DNA from: Diplocarpon mali
Taxonomy: Eukaryota; Ascomycota; Leotiomycetes; Helotiales; Drepanopezizaceae
Direction of reading: 5' to 3'
Assembly: GCA_024741835.1 (NCBI GenBank)
Contig: JAENRP010000088.1
Coordinates: 1-64,000 of the forward strand
DNA: 64,000 nucleotides
The notes below the pieces were generated by a model. It was not told the DNA's origin. It did no database searches and saw only the letters and a list, made by a program, of their open reading frames with translations. The position numbers were made by a program, and so were the translations under genes. Of the stretch, positions 34,590 to 48,732 are shown piece after piece; position 1 is the first letter of the stretch; every line of letters starts with the position of its first letter.

Positions 34590-37500
34590 GAGTTTACCTA
34601 TAATATACCCCTTCTTCTAACGTGATCTTATATAACCTCCCTAAAGTGGCTACCTAGATTAATATAGAACCCAATTAGAATACTATCTAATTAGAATAAT
34701 ATATCTAAATATCTCCTAATATTTAAAGAGTCTGCATTCGAGTTAAGGTATACTTAAATGAAATAAGAGAAGTAATCAACAACTATTAATAGATAGCAAT
34801 ACTCCTTTAAGAGCTCTAAGAAAGGACTACAGAAGTCTGCACCAAGTAGTTTTATAAGAGTAGAGATAATAATCTTAAATAAGGGACTACTTCTTTACGC
34901 AAGGCCGTATTTAGCGCATTTCAGACACCTAGCGATATAAAGGGTAGTATCTCGAACTATAGTAGGCCAATAGATATAGCAGAGCTTCCTTAGCGTAATA
35001 GTAATGGCAAAGTGGCCACCTTTATTATAAGCCTTCAATAGGGCTTATAAGACCTATCTAGCGACTAAGCAAGTCTTATATACCCCTTTCTAATAGAACT
35101 AGAAAGTGTTTTATTCCTATCTATACTTAGCTGCCTTACTCTAAAGGCTACGCTTTCTAACTCTATTAGAGTCTTCTAGGAACTATTGATATATTATTAG
35201 ATATGCAACCTCTAAGTACTAAAGGGACTCGCAGTATACTTTAGCAGGGTCCTTTATCTTAACGTCTACTATCTAAGATAATAGTATATTCTACTCATTT
35301 GTATAGAGATTTTCCTACAGTATTAAAGAGGGTATAACTGATAGACTTACGTATAGAGAAACTGGCTAGAAGAGTATATAGTAGCTCTTACTAAGTGCAG
35401 CTAAGGTAGCTATAAGCTTTATATCTTCTTCGCTTATCCTAGCAAGCTCCTCTATCTTCTTAAGGCTAAATATCGAACTAATAACTTATGCGCACTTAAG
35501 GCTATACCTATCCTCTTGCGCTAGCATTAGGCGCTTATACCCTTTAAGTCTATCCTTCCACCTTTAGATAGGTGCTCTAATATCTGCCCCTTCGTCCTTA
35601 TAGTAGACTAAGTCTATATCCTTAAGGCAATCATCTCTTAGGAAGATGGTCCTTAATAGGGCATCTGCGGCCTTATTGCGCTTTCCTAAGATATATTAGA
35701 TGCTTATATTCAAGAGGCGCAGTTTAGATGCCCATCTAGTATAAATCCCTTTATATTAAGCACTACAGTTTAGAAAGTAAATAAAGGGTTTATAGTCTAT
35801 ATAGATAGTTCCCTTCTGCAAGTGCTAGAATATATGATAATATTTGCGGCAGAATTCTATAATTGTAAGGAGTTCCCTTTTAAAGGTTCTATAATTGCGC
35901 TAGGTTTAGATAAACGTAAAGCTATTATAAAGGAGAGGAAGCATTTTCTTCTTAATATATCTCTATTATAAGATAACGCAGCCTTTTACAAAGCTTAAAG
36001 CATCCAAATGCATTATTATAAGGAACTCTAGGTTATATCCGTTCTATTCGACGATATTTAAGTATAGGTCTTAAAGTAGATTAAATAATAGCTTCTTAGG
36101 TTTATCCTACCTTTATAGTACCTTACCTATAAGCCTATTTAAAGGCTAAAAGATCTTTGCAAAGTTCTTTACCTAAGGACAAGTGATCTATATTACTTTA
36201 AGAAAGCCTCTTACTTTAATAGAATTCCTAGGTATAAGCTAGGCTTTGATCTTTTCTACCTTTTTAAACTTAATTATTATCTTCCCCTTTACCTTATACC
36301 TTACTTTAAGTATAAGGACCTTCTTTATAAAGAGTGCGCATTTCTTAAAGGATAGCTTAAGCTATAACTATAGAAGCCTTAAAAGCAGATGATCTCTAAG
36401 GAACTCGAAGGCTATTTTGAAATTTAAAAAGCCACTAAATATATCATCTATATAAAATATTAAAGGTAGTAGTTTTATAGCTTCTCCTTCTATTTATAAT
36501 AAGAATAGGAATAGCTTAAAGTCGTCAACTCTTAACGCAGCCCCTTCCTTTAATTAGGGAATTAATCTAAGTACGATTTTCATTAGCTCTATTATATGAA
36601 ATGCTAAGCTCCCGCAACCTTGCGGTATACAGGTTGGCTAAAGTTGCTTATATCTAAGGGCCGAGAACGCGTAGTAGTGCCTATGCAAAGGGTAAACATC
36701 TACCGATTAATACGTATGCTTTAGGTCGAACTATAGGAAGACCTTATAAGCTAGATTAGATAGATATTCATAGCATTCTTATATAAAGACTATGCCACAA
36801 CCTAGTATAATCTCCTTGATTTTCGAATAGTCAAATGTAGTTTTATACTCTCCTATAGCTACTTAGGACTCTGTATTCTTCTCAATTATATGCAGATAAG
36901 AGTTCCAATCGGATAGGCGCCTATTGCTTAGCTTCGTACTTTTAAAAACTCTGCATACGATTCCTTTATCGATCGTCTTATTTAGCTATATAAGCTTCTT
37001 AAGCGCATACCTCCTTATAGTATTATCTGCTATTAGCTAAGCGTCTTCTAGGATTCTAGCTTTATAAATATATAGGTCGGTATAGGGTAAGTCTTTAAGA
37101 CTTATAGAATTAATTTATCAATATATATAAAGAAGCAGTTGCATTGCTCTAAGCTACTCTAAAGGTATATACAATCTAAAGTTTAATACTAATAACCTTA
37201 CCTAGGCTTTTAGGATATTATCTAAGACATCTTTTAAAGGCAGTTATATAACCTTGCGCTTAATATAATACTTCGAATTCTTCGCTAGGCTACTGATGCT
37301 TATATAATTTAATAATATGGCTAAAAGGCCTGGCGGAGCTAGAGGTCGTAGTATGATTCTAGCACTCTAAGATCCTAAGTAGTTACTCCTAGCTTATAGT
37401 AGAGTATATTCCTTTCTAAGTTAGAGTAGCTTTAGTAGGGCTAATAACTTATCTATTTCAGTCCCTTTACAACTAGATTCGCCTTTAAATCTGGTAGATG
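34590..37500 (-). pseudogene. Gypsy-3 copy 1: integrase, RNase H and RT remnant
   Basis: The minus-strand frames show the integrase zinc-binding block with CLKCAKYGLA near 34920, a VVDYFS core near 34780, RNase H segments (LLTIIEFCRKYYHIF and KGTIYIDYKPFIYFL near 35880-35760, ILGKRNKAADALL near 35690) and upstream RT. The order on the minus strand (RT, RNase H, integrase) is Ty3/Gypsy. Stops are frequent. Confidence 0.8.
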
Positions 37501-40500
37501 CTAGGTTTAGCATTATAGTATTTATAACGCCTTTTATAAGGCGTTCTAAGTAATTCAGTTTTTTAACTTAGCCTTAGTATATAGTGCCTTTGGTTCAGTC
37601 GTCGACTTTAAGTCTGATGTATCTATATCTTCTTTAGACTCAGATAAGGTATTGCTATCTTATTCTTTATTAGTTATTCCTTAATCTAAGTCGCTATTAT
37701 TAAACTTAATCGTAAAGTTCTCTATGCTCCTTTATAAAACAGCCTTTAAATATAGAATAAGGTTCAAGGGTTTAGATAATATATAAAGAGGTCCTTAAAG
37801 GGTTATAGGCTTCTTTATACTAATTCCTCTGCTAATAATAAGGGAACTCTTGCGAATATCCATCTTTGCGTCTATTGTATATAGCTAAGGAAGACCTAAT
37901 AGTAGGCTTAATTCGTCGTCTTTTAGCCCTATGCTAGGTCATACAAATGAGTATACCTTTCTTTATATGCCTTTAACTCTTATATTAAAAGAGACGAAAC
38001 TATCCAAGCGATGCATTTTCCCATTTGCCATCCTATAGCTGACTCTAGAGAACCCTTAGGAGTTTAGGGTCTCCCTCTTTAATCTCAATTTCTACTATAG
38101 AGCAGGTAATATAATTAGAATATCTAACCTTTGATCGGCAGCATATATTCTAAGTAGCAGATTAATAATAATCTCCTTCCCCTTTTCCTTAACCCTAACA
38201 GCTGCTAGGATCTTCTACGCCTTATTATTTGGATAGATCTAAGAGGCAATTTAGGCTAGCTGAGCTTCGATAACTATACTTTAAGGCACAGTCGCCCTTG
38301 ATTCTGCCTGCTTTAATATCAGCAGATTAGCTAAAGAGTTTGCTAATTTCTTCGTATTCTTCTTTTAATTCCTATAGGTCGATAGCTTCTTAAACTCCTT
38401 AGCCCCTTTAGAGGAAGTCTGTATAAATTCTAGCAGGTTTAAAGGAACTTGGATTCGCTCTATTAAGGCTCGATAGTCTATAGGCCCTAGCCCTTCTCTC
38501 CTTATAATCTCCTTAAGCTACTTAAGCTTTCTCTCTCCATCCTTTACTTTTATCCCTAAGAATAGTTGATAGACCGACTTAGCTTCCTTATCTGCAAAGG
38601 CTTCCTCTTTACTTAAGGTCTGGACTCTAACTCTCTTCTTAGCCTTAGCTACATTTAAATAGATATCTGGAGGATCTTTACTCTCTTTATCCAGTTCAAA
38701 ATTATCCACTTTATAGATAAAGGATTTAAGCTCAGCTGGCCTCGCATCCTTAACATAGTTATAGAGCTCGGCTTACCTAGCTGAAAGCTAAGCATATTCT
38801 TTTAAAGAGATGCTACTATCTTTTATAGCTAGAATTGAAATTCCGCTTGATCTTTCTAATACTAGAGGTTAAGTATCTAATATATATGTACCGAATAGTA
38901 TATAAGGAGGCTCTAGGGCATCCCTTCCTATTATATATCTGAGCTTATTCTAAAGTTCTGCGTAGTGCGTAGAAATATCTTAATTAGGATAGATAATAGC
39001 CTTTAGGTAAGATCTTTTCTAATAAGGGAGAGGAGCGTTAGGGCATGCTCTCTTTATATAGCCGCAGAGGCTATAATCAATGCAAAGTACCCCGTCCCTT
39101 GCAGAGTTATAGGTCACTAAGCCATTGATAAAAGGGTTCTAGGAGTCCTTAGCTAGCCTTAATAGTAGGAAGTATTGCGCTCCCTTCTCTTATAAGGCTT
39201 TAGGACCTCTATTTGTACTTGACCCAACTTAAGAGTAAGGGTATCTGCTATTATAGGAATTGTAATGACTATATACTTGCGGCTAAAAGTCTTATTATCT
39301 TCTAGAGTTTTAAAGAGCCCTATTGTCTTATTGGTTTGATATGCCTAGCATGCCCTAGGAGCTTAAGGACGAAGGCTGCGCGGCTAAGGTTTGGCTTATT
39401 TAATAAGTTTAAGCGGCTATTAGTTGAAAGTCCTAAGCTTTGGTCTTATTACTTAATAGAGGTTATTACTAAAGGGTATAATAGTGCTTATTTTATATAG
39501 CTAAGGCGATATAGGCTAGAACGCTAGCATAGTGCTTAATATAGCTTTCGAGCTTTTGATAATACTTACGCATCTCAATTTCTATTTCTACCTTCTCTTA
39601 AGTCTTAATAGACTTCTAAGAGCGGCATAGGACCTTATATATCTTCTAAAGGCATAGAATAAGTAAGGCATTATTATTAAGTGCATAAGACTAGAGCTTA
39701 TTATCTAATACACCTTTAATAAATGCTAGAATAACTAAAGTTAGAATATATCAATTAAAGTCCTTTTATATATAGTTTAGGTCAAATACATAAGCCTTAT
39801 CTAAGTCCTTAATCCTAATACGCTTTAGGAGTTCTATAGTCCTAGAGTAGTATATTATAAGAGCCTTATTCTCTCTTTATACTAAGTTAGTTATATTAGT
39901 TATAATATCCGTCTCTTTAATTAAGCAGTTGTTATTAAGGTACTAGCACTTCAATTACTTAATAACTTCTTTCTTCTACTCTTTTAATACTATAGACCTA
40001 TTTGCTATAATAGCTTTTATATAAGGATAGGATCGAAACTTCCTAAAGGCCTCTTTATAAAGAAGAATTAAGATAGCCTTTAAATATATAAGAGCAAGCG
40101 GAAAGGGCTATCCCTTAACCTTGAAGTTATAATTAAGTTGGTCTAGCTATAACTCTATAGGCATTTTATTATTAAAGTCTTAATATCTTTCGAATCTAAG
40201 CAGCTTTAAGGATGCTATATCTGCCTTTTAAGCTTAAGCAGAGTTTAAGGTAATTGCTTTAAAGATCTTTCGCTTAATAGGTAAGATCTTAAGGGTCTTT
40301 TAATTAATAAGCTAAGCGTAAAGGCTTTAAGTAAGGTATTCCCTTAATTAAAAGGTCTTTAATCCGATCCTTAAGAGCGTAAGTAGCTTATAGCTTCCTA
40401 GTTCTTTAGGAAACTCTTATCCGAAATATGCTACTAGTAGTAATAGGCTTTTCTCAAACGTCGTCTTAGCTTACGTTTGAGTTTCTATACTTTCCTTAAC

Positions 40501-41358
40501 TCCTTAATTAAATGCTTAAGCCTCCGTCGACCTTCCTCCTCTTTCTTATAAGGTCCCAGATGATTCCTTATCTTTAAAGGGGCTTATTAACATTTGTAAT
40601 TCTTCCTTAAGATTCCTTTCCTATAAGAGTAAGGAAGGAGTACTGCTAAATGCAGTTATAGCAGTATTAAGGATCTAGTTTATTAGCTCTTAGAATAAGG
40701 TATTTACTTTTAAAGAATCGTCTAGATACTTATCTAAGTTCAAGGGCTTATATAGTAGCGCTTTATAGAGTACTAGGCGTTCCTTAATAGATCTATCCTT
40801 AGGGCTATCTAGCTTTAATAGATATAGAGCTATAATATCTATTATATACTATATAATATTATAAAGTATTAATAGTCTAATAGAGGTTACTATATCAGAC
40901 CCTCTATTCCAATAGCTAAATCTAGTAACTCTAAGTGCCAAGAGGTACGCTTCTTAAGTTCGGAATGCAAGTATAAGTCCAAGTGCAAAGGGGGGTATAA
41001 TATAGTATAGTATCTAAGTTATATTCTAAGTATAGCAGGTGGCCCTATGCCTAATTAGGGTTAGTAAATAGGCAGATATATCTCTTAAGGCCCTTTAAGA
41101 GCTGAATCCGATATTTGCTTTTATAGAGTGCAGATCTATATAGCTAATAGTGATCTATCCTTAATAAACGTTAGATAGGTGCTATTTATATAATAGTAGC
41201 TATAGCCGCTAGGTAGAATCGACGCATTATTGAGTTTCGATTTGTATAAACGCGTTATATAGCCCTGCGCTTAAACCTTAAGTTGTTTATATCAATTAAG
41301 GATGCGTTTGAATCAAAGATATTATATAGCGTTTTCTTATCCTTGCGTAGGGCGCTAA
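37500..41358 (-). pseudogene. Gypsy-3 copy 1: gag and protease remnant
   Basis: The minus-strand translation contains IDYRALIERIQVPLNLLEFI near 38480 and GAKEFKKLST, which resemble the start of the pol or protease segment of a fungal Gypsy family, then a retropepsin-like zone near 37900 (SLLLGLPQLY). A 63-codon fragment at 38518-38709 is still open. From 38800 to 41358 the frame is gag-like but too decayed to place motifs. Confidence 0.65.
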
Positions 41359-41490
41359 TAAGGAGTAGGTATCTGCAGTTATATAATAGTGGTTGATTGA
41401 TCTAGAAGAAGAGGAGAGAAGCTATAGAAGAAGCTCTTATAACCATAGGGTCCGTGCGCCAAAGGCGCCAGTTACGTAATCCCTACCACA
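41359..41490 (-). repeat. Gypsy-3 LTR shared by the two tandem copies
   Basis: This 132-bp LTR serves as the 5' LTR of copy 1 and the 3' LTR of copy 2 on the minus strand. The end toward copy 1 is RIP-altered (TAAGGAG instead of TGAGGAG). The 23-bp segment AGTCCCTCTATAACCAGATT(CGC) seen after the other two LTRs is missing here. Confidence 0.85.
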
Positions 41491-44400
41491 GCCTCTGAAT
41501 CTATCGGCCCTTAAGTATATATAATAAAGAAAAGGCCTAAGCTAAGCTTTAGCCTTAGAATAACCTTGCGCTTCCGAACTCCCTACTTAATACCTTATTT
41601 ATATGCATACTTAGCCCTTAGCGAAGTTCACTTTTAAACTCCCGCTAGTTAGCTTCCTATTAATAATATATTAGTCCTAACTACTTCTAATAGCCTAGGT
41701 TCCCTAACTCTTTTGCTATACTCTTAGTACTAAAGGTTATAGTACTAGCTTTAACTCTTACTTCTTATAAAGCTCTAGAGGCAAAGAATGAATCGATCTA
41801 CCTATACGTATATTTTAATAGATTAAAAGCCTTAGTTCTTCTCTAGTTATTAGATAGGAGTTTCTAAGATAGAAAGGCTTAAGCTAATTAATATAAAAGT
41901 AGTAAGGTATAGGTTTCCTATTAATCTAGGCTAAAGTATATAATTTCTTATATTCTCCTCCCTTTCTACTAATAATAAAAGGGCCTCTTTATAAAGGGCG
42001 CAACTTCTATCCTATAGTTATATAACTATAAAGCATTACTATTAAGCTATAAAGGAAGCTTCTCTTTTATCCTTAGAATTATATATTATAATACTCTTTT
42101 CTCCTTTATCTTTAAAGGTCTGACGCAAGACCTACTTTAGATAACCTATCTTAGCCTCCTTTAATATACTTAAGTATAGCATTGCTCTATTCCTTATTCT
42201 TATTAGAATCTACTACTTATAGTTCTTTTAAAAACCCTACGCTATCTAGATTTATATAAATAGTTTAAGTATAGTAGGCTAGAAATGCTAAGTCAACTTC
42301 TAATCTAGGCTAATACCTTTATTAGATATAATAGGAAGAGTACCTTAAGAAGCCTATTTCTCTAAGATTTACTTTAAATACTACCTTCTACAATTGTAGC
42401 TTATAGTTAGGACCGGTCTTTGCTATAGCTTACTATATAATATCGATAGCCTTCTCACTTATTCCTATACTCTTCTTCGATGCTAATAGAGAGTTCATTT
42501 ATAATATACCCCTCCTTTTGATATAATCTTATACAACTTCTTTAAAGTAGCTACTTAGATTAATATAGAACCTGATTAGAATACTATTTAATTGGAATAA
42601 TATATTCAAATATCTCCTAATATTTAAAGAGTCTGCATTTAAGTAAGGGTATACTTAAATAAAATAAGAAAAGTAATTAATAACTACTAATAGATAGCAA
42701 TACTCTTTTAAGAGCTTTAAGAAAGGACTATAGAAGTCTGCACTAAGTAGTTCTATAAGAGTAGAGATAATAATCTTAGATAAGGGACTGCTTCTTTACG
42801 CAAGGCTGTATTTAGCGTATTTCAAATACCCTATAATATATAGAGTAGTATCTTAAACTATAGTAGGCTAATAGATATATTAGAGCTTTCTTAGTATAAT
42901 AGTGATAGTAAAGTGCCCGCCTTTATTATAAGCCTTCGATAGGGCTTATATAACCTATTTAGCGATTAAGCAAGTCTTATATACCCCTTTCTAATAAAAC
43001 TAAAGAGTATCTTATTCCTATTTATACTTAGCTGCCTTGCTTTAAAGGCTGCGCTTTCTAACTCTATTAGAGTCCTCTAGGAATTAGTAGTAAATTAGAA
43101 GTTAAGCTACCTTTAAGTACTAAGGTAACTTGCAGTATGCTTCTATAGTATCCTTAATCTTAACTTCTATAGCCTAAGATAATAGCATATCCTAGCCGTT
43201 TATAAAAGGACTTTCCTATAATATCGTAGATAGTATAATTGGTAAACCTACGTAAGAGGAGATAGGCTAAAAAAGCGTATAGTACCTCCTACCGAGTATA
43301 GCTAAGGTGGCTATAAGTATAATATCTTCCTTTTGCTTCCCGGCAAGCTCCTTAGTCTGCAAAAGGCTGAATATAGAGTAGGTGACCTAGATACTAGTTT
43401 GCATTAGGCGTTTATACCCCTCTATGCTATCCTTCTACCTTTAAATAGATGCTCTTAAGTCTAACTGCTTGTCCTTATAGTAAATCAGATCTAGGTCCTT
43501 AAGGCAATTATCCCTTAGGAATATAGTCTTAGATAGGGCATCTGCTGCCTTATTTCGCTTTCCTATAATATATTAAATGCTAATATTTAAAAGATATAGT
43601 TCTAACGCCTATCTTACGTAAATTCTTTTATATTAAGTATTAGAGTTTAGGAAATAGGTAAGAGGCTTATAATCTATATAGATTGTCCCTTTCTATAAAT
43701 GCCTAAATATATGATAATATTTATAGTAGAACTCTATAATTATAAGGAGTTCCCTTTTAAAGGTTCTATAGTTGCGCTAGGTTTATATAAAAGTGAAGCT
43801 ATTATAAAGGAAAGGAAGTATCTTCTTCTTAATAGGTCTTTGCTATAAGATAATATAGCCTTTTATAAAACCTAAAGCATTTAAATACATTATTATTAGA
43901 AACTCTAGATTATACCTATTCCATTTGATAATATTTAAGTATAGATTTTAAAGTAGCCTGAATAATAGCTTTTTAAGTTCCTCTTACCTTTATAGTATCT
44001 TACCTATAAGTCTATTTAAGGGCCGAGAGATCTTTGCAAAGTTCTTTACTTAAGGATAAGTAATCTATATTGCTTTTAGAAAGTCTCTTACTTTAGTAGA
44101 ATTCCTAAGTGTAGGCTAGGCTTTGATCTTTTCTACCCTTTCGAACTTGATTATTATCTTTCCTCCTACCTTATACCTTACTCTAAGCACTAGGACCTCT
44201 TTTATAAAGAGTATATACTTCTTAAAGGATAGCTTTAGCTATAACTATAGGAGCTTAGGAAGTAAGTGATCCTTAAGGAACTCGAAAGCTATTGCAAAAT
44301 TTAAGAAGCCTTTAAATATATTATCTATATAGAATATTAAGGGTAGTAGTTTTACAGCTTCTCCTTTTAGCTGCGGTAAGAATAGGGATGGCTTAGAATC

Positions 44401-44752
44401 GTCAACTCCTAATGCAGCTCCTTCCTTTAATTAAGGAATTAATCTAAGTATAATCTTTATTAGTTCTATTATATGAAATGCTAAGCTCTTATAACCCTAT
44501 AGCATATAGGTTGGCTAGAGTTGCTTATATCCAAGGGCTAAGAACGCGTAGTAGTGCCTATATAAAGGGTAGATATCTACCGACTAATACGCATACTTTA
44601 GGTCGAACTATAGGAAGACTTTATAAGCTAAATTAAATAGATATTTATAGCATTCCTATATAAAGACTATGCCATAACCTAGTATAATCTCCTTAATTTT
44701 CAAGTAGTTAAATATAGTTCTATACTCTCCTGCTGCTACTTAGGACTCTATA
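41491..44752 (-). pseudogene. Gypsy-3 copy 2: pol remnant, truncated
   Basis: The sequence is collinear with 25992-27007 followed directly by 34590-36870, showing the continuous pol 3' half without the Gypsy-1 insertion. It ends abruptly at 44752 inside RT, where Gypsy-4 begins. It provides an internal proof of the empty site. Confidence 0.85.
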
Positions 44753-44954
44753 TGTTACGGCCGCATTACGTGCATATCACGTGAACGGTTATATCACGTA
44801 TCGAAGTCAGGTGCACGCTAAGGTAGCGAGGTGGCTGGATTACATATACGCTAGCAAAGTACCTGTACTTATTCTAAAGGAGCTTTATTAGAGACTCTTT
44901 CTTCTTCTTTATCTTTTCTTTTCAATTATATAGCGTACCTCTTAAGGTAATACA
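44753..44954 (+). repeat. Gypsy-4 5' LTR (single copy in window)
   Basis: It starts TGTTACGG and probably ends AATACA. It contains CATATCACGTGA and TATATCACGTA motifs near 44776 and 44790. The end is set by TG...CA logic only, as no partner LTR is visible. Confidence 0.5.
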
Positions 44955-45899
44955 GTTAGCGTTATTTAATTTTCGCCTTCTATACGCTTAAGAGTAAGTT
45001 GTAATATAAGAAAAGATTAATTTAACCTCTATTAAGAAGCTTGATATCTACTACCTTTAGAATCATTATTCCGAACTGCCTTAAGTAACTTAATCTCTTA
45101 ATCTTAATACTTCTATTATAAACTGCCTTAAGCAACTTATATATAGCGCCTAGATCTTACTAATCTAGTTTTTAAAGAAAGCTGAAAAACGACCTTTAAA
45201 TATAAGATTAGCTCGTTTTTTCAACCCTTTACCTCTTCTATTTTACAAATGGAAATTCACCTTTAATTTTAATTCGAAAAAATTTTTATTTACTATGCCT
45301 TCGCTTTACTAGCATAGGCTGCTGCCTAGAGTAGTATAATAACTTTTCTCTTTTTAACTTTCTCCCTCTCTTATAAATACTCTATACTACTCTTTTTTAT
45401 CGACCTTATACTTATTAATAATATACTTATTAATAACTCTCCTTATACTCTTTAAAGCTTCTCCTCTTTTACAAAAGCCTCGAATATAACTCGACTCCTT
45501 AAAGACCCCTCCTTGCGAATAAGTCGTCGACCTTCTTTATACTCCCTATCGATCTATACTTATCGATAACTCTCCTTATACTCTTTAAAGCTCCTTACCT
45601 CTTTAAAGCTCCTTACTCCTTCCTTTGAAATACTTAGGTGCAAACTAAGGGACCTATACCTATATATATATATAAAGACTTAATTAGCCTTAATAGGTTA
45701 TACTATACCGTTAGAGACTAGGTCAACTTTAGTAGAGTGATAAGCTTTAGATCCTCGAACCCTACTTCCCTGGATTTGCACTATACCCTTAGGCAATTTT
45801 ATTACAACTCCTAATTAGTAAAAAGACGTAATTTTAAAGTAAAACCTTCTTTCTTAAGATCTATAAACCTACGATACCTTAATATATACTCTATTAGAA

Positions 45900-46769
45900 G
45901 GCTTTAAGAATATATATAGCTCCGCTTATATTAATCTTCCCCCTTTTAAATAGGTTATTATTTAGCATTAGGTCCCTTTAGATTGAACTAGATAATATAA
46001 AAAGAGTTAATACTCGTAACCTTTAATCTTATGCTACTTAAGAGAAGTAAAAGGTTAACCGCACCTCTACTACTAGGCCTTACTACTACTAGTTCTATAG
46101 GCTTTACTGCCAACCCTAGTCCTAGAGATATTCCCTCTCCTAAGCCTACTTAAGAAGAAACCTCCCTTAATACCAATTTTACTCTTAGGCTTAGATTGTA
46201 AGTAAATTCTTAAAATACTCCCCTTCTATCGATCGAAATTAAAGAAGAACTAACGTCTACCCTTACTATATCGGCCCCTCTTTTCTTAACTGCTTAATAG
46301 GCTGAAATCGCAAACCTTATTAGCGCTGCTATAGCTGCTACTTTTTAAAATAATACTATTGCCCCTTCTTCCTTAAGTGCTAGCCCTTAGAATACTCGGT
46401 CCTTTACTGCTAATTTGCTTCCTTCCTTAGACTACTACCTCTTAATTATCCGACCTTTAGTCCTAGCTATCGACCTTTATTAAATTAAATACCCTTAAAT
46501 CCATTTTAGCAACTATTAAGGCGAAATTACCTATAACGCTTAAAAGATAGTTATAAAGGTATTTATTTAAAAGTACTTAGGCAACTTCACTTTAAGAGAG
46601 GATTAAGTCACTGCTTACTTTAAGTATATAATAGGTAAAGCTTAAAACCTAATCTTATAATATATAAATCCTATCTTTATTAATAAGTTTATATACGCTA
46701 CTAATATCCTTAGGGTTTTAAATTAAAGGTTCTTTAATTATAATTATATTTAGTCCGCTAAGCTTAAAT
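45900..46769 (+). pseudogene. Gypsy-4 gag remnant, N-terminal part
   Basis: A plus-strand gag-like frame (IKYFFGNYKGEITYNA, KYLGNFTLREDQVTAYF near 46570) runs up to the Gypsy-2 insertion. The line TLRLRLQV-like near 46177 resembles the peptide motif of the Copia-B tandem array. Confidence 0.6.
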
Positions 46770-46774
46770 ATAGT

Positions 46775-47081
46775 TGTAACGGCTGCACCTCTACTTAGTG
46801 CAATTACCTGGGAGTACGGCATTTTAAGGTTTCGCAATCTCGATTTGATATAGGGTTTTCTTAAATCGACCCTAAAGGTATAAAAGGATATTCTTATATA
46901 ATATCACATAAGCGGGCAATAGAGCTCCTAGCTGCTATGTATATAAGGAAGAAGGGCTCTTCCCTAAGGAGGGTTCTTTAACTTCTTTGTTTCCTTTGTA
47001 TTAGACCTATAGAATACGCCTTTTGTACCACTTCTTACTCTTATACTTAATCTCGCACTTTAGCGGTTCTGTATTATTATA
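46775..47081 (+). repeat. Gypsy-2 left LTR
   Basis: 307 bp, begins TGTAACGGCTGCACC; preceded by ATAGT. Confidence 0.9.
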
Positions 47082-47399
47082 TTAAATAAAGAAGTTCTTC
47101 TCTGCCAGGGACGGCTTTTAATAATATCCTACCCTTTCGGAAAATCGATTCGCGGTTATTTCGACTTTTAATAGAGTTAGGATCTTAGAGATCTCTTAGA
47201 TAAACTAGGAGCTTAAGTGTAGCTTATTAACCAATATAATTAAGGAACGCTTTTATTAGCCGGATTTTCTCAACTACTCCTTTTATAGAAGTGCTATAGG
47301 TAGAAGTTAGGAGAGCACTATACTACTAGAACCCTTTTTCTATAGAACCCCTTTTTAACCGAATTACTATTAAAACTAAAATCGGTAAAATGAATTCCT

Positions 47400-48720
47400 T
47401 ATCAGCCGGAAGTCAGCAGATACGGAATATACCTGGTTCGTTTAAGGAACTAGCTTCTATAGGAAGTACCCTTACCCTAGCCCTTAAGGCCGGACCTTCC
47501 TCTACTACTAAGGGCAAGAGACCATAACGCTATAGCCGAGCTAACTGAGATAAACAAGACTTTTTAAACCTAAACGTCTTATAAGGAACAGTCTTAGGTT
47601 TAGAGGAATCCTTGCAACGCTAAGATCAATCTAATTGATAATTATAAAGCGAGATTAGCAGGATTGCTTAGGCTATCTCTAGCCTAAAGACCCTAGCTTA
47701 TTAAAGCTAAGAAACGGCTTAGCGCATATATCAGACTATTAAGCGAGAATCCACCTACCTTTAATAAAGTAAGACTCAGCCTCCTTTAGAAGTTAATATA
47801 GATATAAAACAGTTAAAAATTCAGCTGATTAAAAAGATCACCCCCTTTAATAATAGAACCTCTCTAATATATAAGTAGTAGTTAGCTTTAGTCTAAGACC
47901 AATTGTAAGTTAACGCCGACCTGTACTTAAATAAGCAAGCTCGCTGAGCCCTTATTTAAGGATCTACTATAAGATAAGCCCGAACGTACCTTAAACCCTA
48001 GTACCTCTTAGAGACTAACCCCTTTCGAAACTATTAAGAAATAGTAAAACTGCTAAGCAGTTACTTTTTAATTAGCTAAGAGGTAGACCTATTCTAATCT
48101 ACTTTCTACTACCTCTATATAAGGGAAGCCGGTTATTCTAAAGAAACTTTTCCTTAGTTTCGGGCCCGATTCTAATCTACTATAATCTAAGGAGAGGTCT
48201 TAAGATCTAAGTAGTTCTTCTTTATATAGAATAAGATTACCCTTTAGCTTAGATCTACCTACGCTTTAGCTAAGGCCTCTTAAAGGAAGGACTATACTAT
48301 TATAGTTAATTAATTAAATGCCTTTAATGCTAAATGCTAAAGTAACTAACTTCTTAACCCTTCGACTAAAAGCAAGGCGACCTTGGTATTATACTAGAAG
48401 ACATCTGGTTCGCTCCTTAATAAGACTGCTTGCGGTCTAAGTGCCAGAAGTACTACCTGAGCTTCTAGGATACTAGCCCTAAAGCCGATTACCCCTTTTT
48501 ACTAAGATACGCTAGCTAAGGCTAGTTCTCCTACTTTGCCCCTTAAGTAAGCCACTTACTAGACTTATAGCAAAACTAATCACTATAAGACCGAGTGCCT
48601 TTCTATAGGTAAGATTAATACTTTAAAAGATATAGAGGAAGCTAATCCGACTTTAGACTTAATTAAGAATAGGGTTAAAATAGAAGAAGATTAGAAAAAC
48701 AAAGAGGCTTAAGAAAAGAC
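47400..48720 (+). pseudogene. Gypsy-2 gag remnant
   Basis: Collinear with the Gypsy-1 gag. The zinc knuckle near 48570-48598 reads TYSKTNHYKTEC, keeping the His and last Cys but not the first two Cys. Stops interrupt the frame. Confidence 0.7.
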
Positions 48721-48732
48721 TCTTACTTAGGC

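Larger units (their letters stand above)
25700..44752 (-). mobile_element. Gypsy-3: two tandem minus-strand Gypsy copies sharing one LTR, first copy split by Gypsy-1
   Basis: Three 132-bp LTRs lie at 25700-25831, 25860-25991 and 41359-41490. On the minus strand they start TGTGGTA and end CTCCTCA (or TTA). The first full copy runs from the LTR at 41490 down to 25860 and is interrupted by Gypsy-1 at 27013-34584. A second copy starts upstream (higher coordinates) of the shared LTR: 41491-42485 repeats 25992-27007 and 42486-44752 repeats about 34590-36870. It is truncated at 44753 by Gypsy-4. Without the insertion a copy is about 8 kb. All frames are degraded. Confidence 0.82.
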
